From a bacterium (GTDB lineage: Bacteria > Patescibacteriota > Microgenomatia > UBA1400 > PJMF01): a stretch of DNA of 15,134 bases. The position numbers and the translations under genes are program-made. The first letter of the stretch is position 1; each line of letters starts with the position of its first letter. The stretch covers positions 1-15,134 of the forward strand of contig OMIS01000060.1 of NCBI GenBank assembly GCA_900299155.1, read 5' to 3'. Shown here piece after piece: positions 1 to 8,047 of the stretch. The notes under the pieces are model-generated. The model ran no database searches, was not told the DNA's origin, and saw only the letters and a list, made by a program, of their open reading frames with translations.

Positions 1-82
1 AATTAATTTTGTGGTTTGGGTGAATAAATATGATTGCTGCAATAAGTAGCACACAACTGAACTAGATATATTTTTGTAGAAT

Positions 83-111
83 TTGATTTTATGTATATAG
101 ATTTGTATTAA
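83..111 (+). promoter_or_regulatory. Candidate promoter for the PaaX-like gene
   Basis: A -35-like TTGATT (83-88) and a -10-like TATTAA (106-111) are separated by 17 bases, placing the start of transcription near 118 and giving a leader of about 19 nt. A good Shine-Dalgarno sequence (GAGGAAG) lies just before the ATG at 137. The surrounding DNA is very AT-rich, so chance matches are likely. Confidence 0.35.
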
Positions 112-136
112 ATATGGGTATTTTCTTGAGGAAGTT

Positions 137-889
137 ATGGCAATTAAAAAAAATGCACAAAAGCTCTTGCTTGCATTATTCACTGACCCAAATAAAACTT
201 CAGTAATGCTTCCAATTACAGGACTCAGACACCTGGTACCTGACATGAGTGAAGGTGGGTATCGGTCATTACTACTGTTTTTAGAGCGTAAGAACTTCCT
301 TTTTAGAGAAAAGGTATTTGGCTCTGTATCTGTTGGCCTAACAGAAGAAGGAAGAAACGCTTTATTAAGCCAGTTTCCGGCTTTAGATGAACGCTGGCGT
401 AGCTGGAATGGTAGGTGGATGGTTCTTATCTTTTTAGAGGCTCCTAAATCAGATCCTAACTTCAGATATCTCCGTCAGTTACTACTAGCAGAGAAGTCAT
501 TAGTACTCTCCAGAGGTGTCTACCTGGCAGCAGGTAGTTTCTCTAACAGAGTTCTTATGGAAACCAAACAGCTTTATCATCAGTCGGTTGCTATACTTTC
601 GGCAGAAACGTGGCACATTGGACTTCAAAGGCCTCTAATTGTTTCCTATTATGACTTAACGAGCAGAGTGGAGTCTTACTCTGGTTTTAGCAAAGAAGTT
701 ACTAGATTGCTAGAGATGTCTGATGCTGCTAAAAAGCTTAACAATCAACAAAAAAGTGCATTGTGTTCTTTATTTGATAGAGTGGTGGATTCTTTGAGAG
801 ATGATCCTGGCTTTACATCGTATTATTTTCCAGATTATCCAGGCATTTCTCCTCTGATAGCTCAATTACAAAAAGTTATCATGTTATAG
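137..889 (+). CDS. PaaX-like transcriptional regulator (winged helix plus Cas2-like core)
   Basis: The 250-aa protein resembles the PaaX family of GntR-like repressors. Residues about 1-75 form a probable winged-helix DNA-binding domain. Residues about 88-165 carry the PaaX central signature: a Trp/Arg-rich WNGRWMVLIF strand, then YLRQLLL, then the SRGVYLAAG strand, matching the family's ferredoxin-like (Cas2-related) fold. The C-terminus has the typical DPGF...FPDYPG run (about residues 223-238). Length is slightly below the usual ~300 aa. The start is supported by GAGGAAG two bases upstream of the ATG. In proteobacteria PaaX senses phenylacetyl-CoA. No phenylacetate genes are present here, so the ligand and target are unknown. 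The gene stands alone, converging on the surface-protein operon across a long spacer. Family assignment is from recognised motifs; the target is not inferred. Confidence 0.75.
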   Translation: MAIKKNAQKLLLALFTDPNKTSVMLPITGLRHLVPDMSEGGYRSLLLFLERKNFLFREKVFGSVSVGLTEEGRNALLSQFPALDERWRSWNGRWMVLIFLEAPKSDPNFRYLRQLLLAEKSLVLSRGVYLAAGSFSNRVLMETKQLYHQSVAILSAETWHIGLQRPLIVSYYDLTSRVESYSGFSKEVTRLLEMSDAAKKLNNQQKSALCSLFDRVVDSLRDDPGFTSYYFPDYPGISPLIAQLQKVIML

Positions 890-1112
890 GTTTTTATTAA
901 ATTTCCGAATAAAACCAAACAAAAAAATGCATCTTTCGTCTGGATTATTCGCTTTTCCATGCGTCAGCGTAACGGCATAGTTCTATGCGGTTTCTTCAAT
1001 ATGTTGTTTCGGGTGTTGCGGATGCGCCCATCTCAGGTTTATATATTGATATACTTTGTTTTAAATATAGTATAAAAATACTCATGCGTTATTAATTTTT
1101 CCAGATCAGCGG

Positions 1113-1145
1113 TATAAATATAGGAATCATGCGTCTATATTTATA
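1113..1145. repeat. 11-bp perfect inverted repeat
   Basis: TATAAATATAG (1113-1123) and its reverse complement CTATATTTATA (1135-1145) flank an 11-base loop containing CATGCGT. In RNA the stem could gain a G-U and a G-C pair at the base. There is no flanking U-tract, so it is not an obvious intrinsic terminator. It could be an operator or part of a folded transcript. Confidence 0.55.
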
Positions 1146-1273
1146 TCGGGTGATAAATAGATAAATCTATGCAAAATAAATACGAAGCAGGGTGTGATGC
1201 CAGCTGTTCTTAGCTATGTTGTGAATTACTGACAAACTAGCAGGTTCTTTTTATCCGAATATTATACAAATGT

Positions 1274-1390
1274 GCTATCGCCTACAAGAACTAGCTAATG
1301 TAAATATTATAGGTAAATAATTATAAGTATATCAAAAATAAGCTGGCCATTTTAATTAGCAGTGGGGTACTACTTAAACTGTGCGATAGC
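1274..1390. repeat. Nested long-range inverted repeats
   Basis: The outer arms GCTATCGC (1274-1281) and GCGATAGC (1383-1390) are perfect reverse complements. Between them GCTAAT (near 1294) can pair with ATTAGC (near 1356), and ATTAT/ATAAT can form a small apical hairpin near 1306-1321. The nesting order is compatible with one folded RNA of about 117 nt. AT-rich sequence makes the inner helices weak evidence; the outer helix is the strongest part. Confidence 0.35.
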
Positions 1391-1623
1391 GTATTAATTA
1401 AATATGGAAAATAGTGGTTCTTGATTTGTAGAAATCTGAGTATTTAAATAGGTTCATGTTTATTGAGCGTCGGGTATAGATTGTTTTGAGTGGGGAGTGG
1501 TGGTGCATGGTTTTGTAGCTGTTATTCAAAGCTTTATGAGTGAGTGAATCGCACAAGTGAACTGCAAATAGGTGTTTCTACTTACAACACAAATCAGTAT
1601 CACAAAAAATAGTATCACGGGAG

Positions 1624-3588
1624 TTAGTGGCTTGCCGCAACCACTAGAACAAGTGATTTAGACTGAGTAGTAGTATCAATGACAACCATGTTTTTGCTGC
1701 TGGACGGTTGGGGTAACGGCTCAATGACAGAATATCCAAAATCTATTACAGAAAATCGAAACTGTTTTTTATGTGGCTGCAGGGTAAACTCTCCAGCCTT
1801 GGTGGTCTGTATAACCTCACTAAGAGTTAATTCATCGGTATACGAGAAGATAACCGCATTGTGCACTGGCTGTTTAGCAACAGTCACAAGTGAGCCATGA
1901 AGTACGCTCTTCCACAAGCGTCGGTGAACCACGACCAGTGTAACTGAGTAAAATATCGTTGCAGCGATGTTTATGTATGATGTTGCCAAGACAGTGGCTA
2001 TGATAGAGAGTCCAAGAATAGAAATAGTACTCATTTTTTGTGTTAGTATCCAATGAGAAATATGACTATACACAGAACTTTTTTGCGAAATATGATCAAC
2101 AGGAATTACCAATGAAGGCTCACTCACTGTTTCAGTAATCGTAAATTCTTGGCCCTGATAGTACTGATTTTCAGGCAGATGACTGGGCTTATGTGTGAGT
2201 GTAGGGAAGAGTATATCAGGATGTGTTACTGCTATTTGATAGGTCCCTGCTTCTAAATCACCAGTAAAGTATATTCCGTTAGCATCAGTCAATCTTGTAT
2301 GGGTTGCATGTCGATACGAATCTAACTTCCCTGAAATATGTATGGTAGCAAAGCCTACCGGTTCTTGAGTACTCTGGACGATAACAATTCCCTGTGGTTT
2401 CCTTGAAGGAAGAAGTCCTATTATTCGCCAAATTTCCACTAAACTAGCTACTGAAAAGTTGCTTCCAAACTTGCCAGCTAGTAGTAATGTCTTGATGACC
2501 GGTAACGTACTGATAATCCCAACAACAATAATTGACCATATGCTGAACTGGCCTACAGGCTTTGGGGTCGCGTTCAAGATAGGAAAAACTCCCATCAATT
2601 GAACTAGAGCGGGAGGTGGCGTAATTTGTGTTATAACATCTTTAATAACTTCTTTTGGTGGGGGAATTGGTATCTCTATTGGCTTCTCAGGGGGAGGTAG
2701 AAAGGGAATGGGGGGGATAACTACTTTTGGTGTTTTGAGGATGAGAGGCACATTTTCAAGTATGCTGACATGATCTACTTGATCAATAATTTTAAAATCT
2801 AAATACACGATCTCATCTCTAGGAAGTACCCCAAGTTGAATCTGCCACGTTCCATCATCTGCAATAGTAAATGTGTAGGTAGCTAGTGTTGTAGAACTTG
2901 TTCGCACCTGTACTGTTACCGTACTTTTTGCTTCACCAGTACCAGAGATAATGGGTTCATTAGCTGTTAGTTCAATTGGCGTCGTGGGGACAGTACTGGT
3001 GTCTTGTGCAGAAATGCTCTGCGTTTGGGTATCTACCTTTGTAATCACAAATACTGGTGATTGGCTATCTATCGTAAAACTCCAGGTAACTGAACTTGCA
3101 ATGTTGTTATATGAATCTACAGCCGTAATTTTCCAAGTGTGTGCGCCATCTGAAATGGCATTTTTGGGAGTAATGGTGTAGTACCCAGTTATAGTGTCAT
3201 AGGTAAGGATAAAATCATCGTTTTCTGTGGCTGTTATAGGAATGGAGGGATAGAGTTCAGTCCCATCGAGTGTAAAAGTATATTTTTTTATTCCAAATGC
3301 GTCAGTAGACTCCTTCCAGATAAAACTCGGGGTGCTATCTGAAAGCAAACTACCATTTGGTGGAGCAATCAAAATTGGAATAGAAGGAGGGGTGAGATCA
3401 ATAACACTGGCCGTAACTTTAACCACCCGCTCCTTGGGTTGCGTCAATGTTTCCCCTGTTTTTATTTCATAACTATTATCTTCTTGAGCTAATACAGAAT
3501 AATTGCGCGATATAAATAAAAATGAACACAAAAAAAATAGTGCAATAGTTACAACTTTACCTAGTAAAAGAGCTGTTCTTTTTGGCAC
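1624..3588 (-). CDS. Large surface-locus membrane protein with Ig-like and carboxypeptidase-regulatory-like domains
   Basis: I place the start at a GTG at 3588, giving 654 aa. The longer open frame to 3726 would overlap the preceding gene by 128 bases and put 46 non-hydrophobic residues before the signal sequence. Order: signal peptide or first helix (9-33, likely cut after VLA at about 34); Ig/FN3-like beta domain starting with TPPSIP (about 65-175); second Ig-like domain (about 178-286); Pro-rich linker (about 288-330); membrane helix (about 347-372); a beta-sandwich resembling carboxypeptidase regulatory domains, with the LTDANGIYFTGDLEAGTYQI signature (about 400-460); a hydrophobic hairpin (about 520-555); and a second related domain (about 563-650). 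It is last in the leftward operon, 10 bases after the 355-aa gene. A TTG at 3609 is an alternative start. Function is unknown; a scaffold role is inferred. Confidence 0.7.
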   Translation of the reverse strand: MPKRTALLLGKVVTIALFFLCSFLFISRNYSVLAQEDNSYEIKTGETLTQPKERVVKVTASVIDLTPPSIPILIAPPNGSLLSDSTPSFIWKESTDAFGIKKYTFTLDGTELYPSIPITATENDDFILTYDTITGYYTITPKNAISDGAHTWKITAVDSYNNIASSVTWSFTIDSQSPVFVITKVDTQTQSISAQDTSTVPTTPIELTANEPIISGTGEAKSTVTVQVRTSSTTLATYTFTIADDGTWQIQLGVLPRDEIVYLDFKIIDQVDHVSILENVPLILKTPKVVIPPIPFLPPPEKPIEIPIPPPKEVIKDVITQITPPPALVQLMGVFPILNATPKPVGQFSIWSIIVVGIISTLPVIKTLLLAGKFGSNFSVASLVEIWRIIGLLPSRKPQGIVIVQSTQEPVGFATIHISGKLDSYRHATHTRLTDANGIYFTGDLEAGTYQIAVTHPDILFPTLTHKPSHLPENQYYQGQEFTITETVSEPSLVIPVDHISQKSSVYSHISHWILTQKMSTISILGLSIIATVLATSYINIAATIFYSVTLVVVHRRLWKSVLHGSLVTVAKQPVHNAVIFSYTDELTLSEVIQTTKAGEFTLQPHKKQFRFSVIDFGYSVIEPLPQPSSSKNMVVIDTTTQSKSLVLVVAASH

Positions 3589-3598
3589 ATAGTGTAGG

Positions 3599-4666
3599 TT
3601 ATTCTTCAAACTTTTGTAGTTTATCTTTTTGTAGCTCTTGAAGTTTCTGCTCCAGCTCAGCAATTCGTTGCGACTGATCTTCTTTACGATGCAAGATATG
3701 TCTGCGTACTGAGATGATAATCGCAAGTAATGTTAATAAAATTATGCCAAGAGCAATGAGTAGTTTGATCGGGATGAGCCAAAAGGAAGTTCTTTGGATC
3801 ACAACTTTGCCTTGCTCTCCATAACTCATTTTGAGCTCAGCACTATATCTGCCAAATCCCCAAATTTGTTCCCATTTTCCTTCGATAACTCTACTTGTAA
3901 AAGGAAATATATTCTTTGTTTCAGGTTGTAGTGTTTCCACTGTGCGTCCAAACATGTTCCTGATGGTTAACCCGATTTTTGGGGTGATATGCACGTCTGA
4001 GCGATTATCTACACTAAACGAGAAGGGGACCGGTCCAAACTCAGAATACTTTGGAATCATAAAGTTATTGATGTAGGCTTCTTCATTGACTGGGCCATCT
4101 ACAACAACATACAACAAGGTTCCTACCTTTTGGTTAACAGCAGAAACAGCTTGACCGTCTTGTGTAGCATTCCCCAACACTGGCTGGTGTGTGATCATAG
4201 CGTAATGACCACCGGGGAGAGCATCATCTGGTATTTGAATAAGTACATTGATTAAACCTATTTTCCCTGATTGCAATGTTTGCTCATTTGGAGTCATTGT
4301 TAGCCATGAGGCTAAACTCCAACGATTTGATCCGCCTACTTTTTCTGTAATTGCAACTGGTGTGGCACCATCTTCTCCTACTGTAAAATCAACTGCTTGT
4401 GTGCCTATTTTCATAGGTTTAGAGCTTGAGTTAACCACGCGTACTTCTACTTGGCGACTTTCTCCAGGTTTTATCTTAACTGAGGTGTCGTCCCCCAATC
4501 TTGTAGGAATAGCCGTTAATGAAGATTGATCGATGCCACCTTGATCAACAATAGATGTAGGTTGCGCATATACGGGAAGTACAATGTGTCCTGCCAGTAC
4601 ACAGGCTCCCAGTACTGTGGCAACTACTATTTTTTTTAGGGAAGAACTGGGCAGAGTTATCTTCAT
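3599..4666 (-). CDS. WxL-interacting/DUF916-like membrane-anchored surface protein (355 aa)
   Basis: The architecture matches WxL-interacting (DUF916/DUF3324) proteins: signal peptide (1-34, cleavage after VYA), an ectodomain of two beta-rich regions, one C-terminal membrane helix (about 296-320) and a cytoplasmic tail. The first beta region starts near residue 60 with IKPGESRQVEVRVVNSSSKP, typical of the family's Ig-like N-terminal domain. A second (about 200-290) contains FSFSVDNRSDVHITPKIGL. The tail (about 321-355) is strongly charged and heptad-like (AELEQKLQELQKDKL), so probably a short coiled coil. An LGAC sequence at 19-22 resembles a lipobox, but the hydrophobic stretch continues past it. 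It follows the 509-aa secreted protein by 21 bases. In Firmicutes such proteins bridge peptidoglycan and WxL proteins; that role here is inferred. Confidence 0.65.
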   Translation of the reverse strand: MKITLPSSSLKKIVVATVLGACVLAGHIVLPVYAQPTSIVDQGGIDQSSLTAIPTRLGDDTSVKIKPGESRQVEVRVVNSSSKPMKIGTQAVDFTVGEDGATPVAITEKVGGSNRWSLASWLTMTPNEQTLQSGKIGLINVLIQIPDDALPGGHYAMITHQPVLGNATQDGQAVSAVNQKVGTLLYVVVDGPVNEEAYINNFMIPKYSEFGPVPFSFSVDNRSDVHITPKIGLTIRNMFGRTVETLQPETKNIFPFTSRVIEGKWEQIWGFGRYSAELKMSYGEQGKVVIQRTSFWLIPIKLLIALGIILLTLLAIIISVRRHILHRKEDQSQRIAELEQKLQELQKDKLQKFEE

Positions 4667-4687
4667 ATACTTTCTCGTAATACTTTT

Positions 4688-6217
4688 CTAAAAAGTTGAG
4701 GTTGCCGTAAATGTTAAGTAATTTTCATAGTCACCAGCTGATTGTATACTCCCAATCACCGCTCTATAGCAGATATAGGCATTATGATTCTCGGCTGGGA
4801 TCGTAGCACTCATAATGGTTTCAGGATTTTCTGGGGTTGAGTTTTCCGCATCAGCAAATTGCCTAAAACAGTTCCCACCGCCACTGCAGTTCCCGCTATT
4901 GGTGTTGTACTGGAAGGGGAGCGTCATGTTACTGACAGAATTATAATTATGCAAGGTGTATGCAAAGCCTTTATTTGTTGTGGTTCCCCATTCTGCAGAT
5001 GCAGTGTGTGTCATTGCTCCACCATCTCCAACCGTATCAGGGATACAGGATGTATTCTCAGTTCGAGAATCTGAGTTATTTGTTTTACCAGGATCTCCAG
5101 TGCAAGTACCACCATTTCTTCCAAGTTGGTCATTCTCAATGACAGTTACTGCGTACCCATTAACAGCATTTGTTGATACAGATAAGCTCTGTGCAGCATT
5201 GGTAAATGTGCCGACCAATAGTTCTCCAAGCGGTACGACATTTGGTGTCGTGGATACAGTTGTTGTCCCACCACAAACACTTCCAGTTCCACCTGCTACT
5301 GGGAGAATCTTGAATGTAATTTGAGGTGACACTGATGCAGTAACTTTAACTGCTTCAATCAGTCCAATTGCCACTGTTGTTTGATCAACAACTTGTAATG
5401 ATGAATCAAGTTGTTGAATGATAACTCTTGGAGTGTCAGCAACACCTATTGTATGCGTACTTGATGGCGCAGGGTTTATTAAGTTGTTAATAACAAAATA
5501 GCCTTGTGAGATGCCATTAAAAGCAGTTGTATTAGTTCCAGCTCCTGAATAAGCACACTCAAATGTGTGATAGTTATTTCCTGCAATGGTAACCGCTGAA
5601 CGAGTCGCAGCTCCATCTACAAAGTCGTAAGTCGCGCCGACGTCTGCAGGGCAGGTGACCGTAGCATTAATGCTTGTCGGTCCACTGCTAAATCCACCAT
5701 CAAATTTATCTACATCAGGAATGCCATCTGTGGAGCGGGCTGCGTTTGAATCAGCTGGCACCAGAATGCGGAACCGTCCATTTGCAATTGTATTCACTGT
5801 CGTGAACCGCACTGTTAAATTTGATGATGCGGAAGCAATTACATCATTTCCTGCAGTAGCATTGCCTGAGGCAAGTCCAGACGTAATATAAACCAAGTTG
5901 TTTGCACTAGTACTTGCTACAGTGTAGCTTCCCATTGTATTGTTTGCACCAATTCTGACAATATCACCTTCAACGAGCTGGGATGCGGAAGTAGAGGGGT
6001 ATGCTTCCTGAGTCGTATTAATGTATGCAAAGGTGGCTCCTACAGCATTACCTGATGTTAAGGCACCTTTAAATGAAAGCCGTGAATTTGAAAGTGTCAC
6101 TGAAACATTACTTAAACTGAGTGAGTATGATTTTTTGCTAAATTTACCTACAACTGCAAGTGACGTCAAAATGATAAGTATAATGAAAAGTGGGCGTAGA
6201 CTTGCAAATTTGGGCAT
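4688..6217 (-). CDS. Secreted surface protein with C-terminal WxL-like domain (509 aa)
   Basis: A hydrophobic N-terminal segment (about 9-25) after a basic start indicates export. The N-terminal half is Ser/Thr/Asn-rich and beta-prone, with SNVSVTLSNSRLSF at about 37-50, a pattern I associate with surface proteins of candidate-phyla bacteria. The C-terminal ~200 residues match the 260-aa protein of the same operon: a GYAVTVIEN strand, a T/C/G-rich loop, SAEWGTTTNKGFAYTL, FRQFAD, IMSATIPAENHNAYICYRA, ending in DYENYLTFTATSTF. This end parallels the final YxxxLTWxL strand of WxL domains, with F replacing W. Multiple Cys in the C-terminal half suggest disulfides. No LPXTG or membrane anchor is seen, so attachment is probably noncovalent via the DUF916-like neighbours. 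No clear Shine-Dalgarno precedes the ATG. Confidence 0.65.
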   Translation of the reverse strand: MPKFASLRPLFIILIILTSLAVVGKFSKKSYSLSLSNVSVTLSNSRLSFKGALTSGNAVGATFAYINTTQEAYPSTSASQLVEGDIVRIGANNTMGSYTVASTSANNLVYITSGLASGNATAGNDVIASASSNLTVRFTTVNTIANGRFRILVPADSNAARSTDGIPDVDKFDGGFSSGPTSINATVTCPADVGATYDFVDGAATRSAVTIAGNNYHTFECAYSGAGTNTTAFNGISQGYFVINNLINPAPSSTHTIGVADTPRVIIQQLDSSLQVVDQTTVAIGLIEAVKVTASVSPQITFKILPVAGGTGSVCGGTTTVSTTPNVVPLGELLVGTFTNAAQSLSVSTNAVNGYAVTVIENDQLGRNGGTCTGDPGKTNNSDSRTENTSCIPDTVGDGGAMTHTASAEWGTTTNKGFAYTLHNYNSVSNMTLPFQYNTNSGNCSGGGNCFRQFADAENSTPENPETIMSATIPAENHNAYICYRAVIGSIQSAGDYENYLTFTATSTF

Positions 6218-6232
6218 AACGTACTAAATACT

Positions 6233-6252
6233 AGTTAGTCTCTCGGCTAACT
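6233..6252. repeat. Small inverted repeat upstream of the 509-aa surface protein gene
   Basis: AGTTAG (6233-6238) and CTAACT (6247-6252) flank an 8-base loop, ending 15 bases before the ATG at 6217. It lies in the only sizeable gap (98 bases) inside the leftward operon, so it could be a leader stem or operator. Six base pairs alone are weak evidence. Confidence 0.3.
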
Positions 6253-6315
6253 TATACAGAAACAGTTTAAAACAAATTGCAGAGGCTATGCAAGAGGCAG
6301 AAGCAGTCTGAGATA

Positions 6316-7263
6316 TCATGTTGTGCGTATATACTGCTTATATCCAAACCAGCAGAATGGTATAAGAAAGCATACTACTACTAATGAAATTGGTAGCGCA
6401 ATAATTGTTTTCGTTTGCAGTAAATGGATTGGTTGGTCTTGATTTTGTATAGTGAGATCTACCTGTATTTTGTACATTCCCAGTAGTATTAATGGCTTAT
6501 ATCTAAACACAGATGTATACGCTTCTGTAGAACTGCTTGCTTCTAGTTCCCGACTAGAATTTCCCAGCACAACCACAGGGCGGATCACAAACTCTGCAAC
6601 GGTTTTCCCTTGCCAGTCGGTGATCTTTGCACTACCAGAAGCAGCAGTAGCTGCATAGCCAGTATTTGTAACAACTGGAGTGAAGGTGATCGGTCTAAAG
6701 CTGTCCACGATACCGCTTGTTTTGAATGAAGTAATGCCAAGCTGTGTAGCAACAGCAGTTTCAGAGGATACTAAAACGATCAGATTACTTCCAATGGTAC
6801 TGCGGACACTGGTCTCACCTGCTGATACTGAAAAGTCAGTATCGGGAGTGCTCTCGAATAAAACTGTAAGTGGAAACTCCTGATTGGGAACTCCGCTCGG
6901 TACGGTGATTTTTAATGCTAGCTCAGCTTTGCCTTTAGATGGAAGGGTAATGGGTTGTAAGCTATCTTGATCAAAGTCAAAATAGGGAAATCGCGTAGTA
7001 TCTGAAAGTATTGGCACACCATTTTGGTTATTACTGGAAAAATCAACTATTTTTGGTTTTATTGTCAGCAACTGTTCACTGACATTTTCAATGACAACAG
7101 TGTGTGTTGCAGTACTACCTTGTTTAACTTTTATGTAAGCACTGGGTGGTGTAACTGCAAGTTCAATTGGTGACTGTGCAAATGCATATGGTGAGAAAAC
7201 TGAGGTCAAGAATATACTTATGAGTATGAGAATGCTTGTGTAAAAAAATTTATTCAACATCAT
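6316..7263 (-). CDS. WxL-interacting/DUF916-like membrane-anchored surface protein (315 aa)
   Basis: This has the same plan as the 355-aa protein: signal peptide (1-29, cleavage after AFA), beta-rich ectodomain, one C-terminal membrane helix (about 287-307) and a short basic tail. The mature N-terminus (ELAVTPPSAYIKVKQGSTAT...VIENVS) matches the Ig-like start of DUF916/WxL-interacting proteins. A second beta region (about 185-280) includes ITFTPVVTNTGYAATAASG. It lacks the coiled-coil tail of the 355-aa paralogue. The ATG at 7263 (followed by a second ATG) begins one base after the stop of the 260-aa gene. An AGGA inside that gene's last codons sits 7 bases upstream, so translational coupling is likely. 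It probably anchors a WxL-like secreted partner; that pairing is inferred from gene order. Confidence 0.65.
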   Translation of the reverse strand: MMLNKFFYTSILILISIFLTSVFSPYAFAQSPIELAVTPPSAYIKVKQGSTATHTVVIENVSEQLLTIKPKIVDFSSNNQNGVPILSDTTRFPYFDFDQDSLQPITLPSKGKAELALKITVPSGVPNQEFPLTVLFESTPDTDFSVSAGETSVRSTIGSNLIVLVSSETAVATQLGITSFKTSGIVDSFRPITFTPVVTNTGYAATAASGSAKITDWQGKTVAEFVIRPVVVLGNSSRELEASSSTEAYTSVFRYKPLILLGMYKIQVDLTIQNQDQPIHLLQTKTIIALPISLVVVCFLIPFCWFGYKQYIRTT

Positions 7264-7264
7264 A

Positions 7265-8047
7265 TTAAAATCCTGGTACAGCTACAAATATAATATTAGT
7301 TGAGTAGTTGCCACCTGCTTGATTACCACTTACTCCAGCCTTGTAAGTAATGGTGGCAGTTCTGTTGGTTCCTACGTTGGCAGAGCTCATAATTGCTTGC
7401 ATCGGTTGGCCTGCAGAGTTATCTGCAAAACTTCTAAAATAAGTGGAGTTGATAAAGTCACTCGAGATATCTTGTCCAGTCATATTGAAACCAAACCCAG
7501 CTATCGTGGTTGTTGTCCAGATTCCAGCGGTGGTATAACTACAAGTTCCACTGTTGCAGGTTGTGTTGGGGATAGTATCTGAACTGAGTTGGTTTTTGAG
7601 CGGTCGAGCTTCGTACGCGTAGACTGTATATCCACTTGAACCACCAGTCGTAATGACAATAGTGTGTGAATCGGTATTGTGTACGCCAGGGGTGAGTGTA
7701 CCAAGATCAATGCCAATCTTGGAAATGCGGAAACGAAATTTATCAATTTGATAAATATATTGAAATCCACCACCAATAAAATAGGATGAAACGCCATATT
7801 GACCGTAGGGTCCAGCCCCAGTTTGACCAACTGTATCTGTCACACTGTAATTTGAACTAGATTTTGCTCCAGATGTAACATTGAAGTTCCCAAACTGGAT
7901 CTTATATGAGTTTGATTGCAGATTTTCTGCATATGCTAGGGGGCTGAGTAAGGGCAAACCCAAGACAACAAAAATAGCTCCGACAAGCGTAAAATATCGA
8001 CTGGTGTGATGAAACTGATTAGAGTTCTGGATCGGTAGTTTGAGCAT
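7265..8047 (-). CDS. Secreted protein with C-terminal WxL-like domain (260 aa)
   Basis: I choose the ATG at 8047 (260 aa) over the longer frame to 8134 because AAAAGGTG lies 7 bases upstream and it leaves a normal signal peptide (about 1-40, cleavage after AYA). It then overlaps the preceding gene by 29 bases. The mature protein begins with SNSYKIQFGNFNVTSGAKSS, followed by TVGQTG...GVSSYFIGGGFQ, a pattern seen in secreted beta-sandwich proteins. The rest (about 110-260) aligns by eye with the C-terminus of the 509-aa protein: GYTVYAYE, IPNTTC...C, GIWTTTTIAGFGF, YFRSFADNSAGQP, AIMSSANVGTNRTATITYKA and a closing NYSTNIIFVAVPGF. No anchor motif is visible. It is probably a small surface protein paired with the adjacent DUF916-like protein. 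Confidence 0.65.
   Translation of the reverse strand: MLKLPIQNSNQFHHTSRYFTLVGAIFVVLGLPLLSPLAYAENLQSNSYKIQFGNFNVTSGAKSSSNYSVTDTVGQTGAGPYGQYGVSSYFIGGGFQYIYQIDKFRFRISKIGIDLGTLTPGVHNTDSHTIVITTGGSSGYTVYAYEARPLKNQLSSDTIPNTTCNSGTCSYTTAGIWTTTTIAGFGFNMTGQDISSDFINSTYFRSFADNSAGQPMQAIMSSANVGTNRTATITYKAGVSGNQAGGNYSTNIIFVAVPGF

Larger units (their letters stand above)
890..1623. other. 734-base gene-free spacer between convergent genes
   Basis: No reading frame with a plausible start, Shine-Dalgarno sequence and protein-like composition is visible on either strand. No tRNA T-loop, rRNA, tmRNA, SRP RNA or RNase P signature was recognised. The stretch contains a strong AT-rich inverted repeat (1113-1145), an 8-base inverted repeat with 101 bases between arms (1274-1390), and three copies of CATGCGT (958, 1083, 1128). 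A locally GC-richer patch lies at about 935-1040. No clear U-tract terminator is seen for either converging gene. The spacer is unusually long for a genome that otherwise overlaps its genes, so it may hold an unrecognised RNA or decayed sequence. Confidence 0.6.

Noticed and set aside
2..49. Open + frame from the left edge ending at TAG near 47-49
   Set aside because: Only about 15 codons in AT-rich sequence, with no recognisable content.
889..916. Hairpin overlapping the stop of the PaaX-like gene as terminator
   Set aside because: The stem (GGTTTTTATT with AATAAAACC) has a bulge and is AT-rich, and it is followed by A-rich rather than T-rich sequence on the + strand.
927..980. 17-codon frame starting ATGCATCTTTCG as a gene or leader peptide
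   Set aside because: No Shine-Dalgarno, no run of one amino acid, no clear hairpin/terminator logic and no gene downstream on the same strand.
1596..1618. Direct repeat AGTATCAC (1596-1603 and 1611-1618) after the surface operon
   Set aside because: Only two 8-base copies, no hairpin or U-tract; noted but not enough to call a terminator, operator or CRISPR remnant.
3589..3726. N-terminal extension of the large membrane protein to ATG 3726
   Set aside because: It overlaps the 355-aa gene by 128 bases and would bury the signal peptide 55 residues in; the GTG at 3588 gives a normal signal peptide.
4956..5324. 122-codon + strand frame inside the 509-aa surface-protein gene
   Set aside because: It is the antisense shadow of a well-supported coding frame, with no start signal of its own.
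7501..7830. 109-codon - strand frame overlapping the 260-aa secreted-protein gene
   Set aside because: Same strand but a different frame; the 260-aa frame has a signal peptide, a paralogue and a Shine-Dalgarno.
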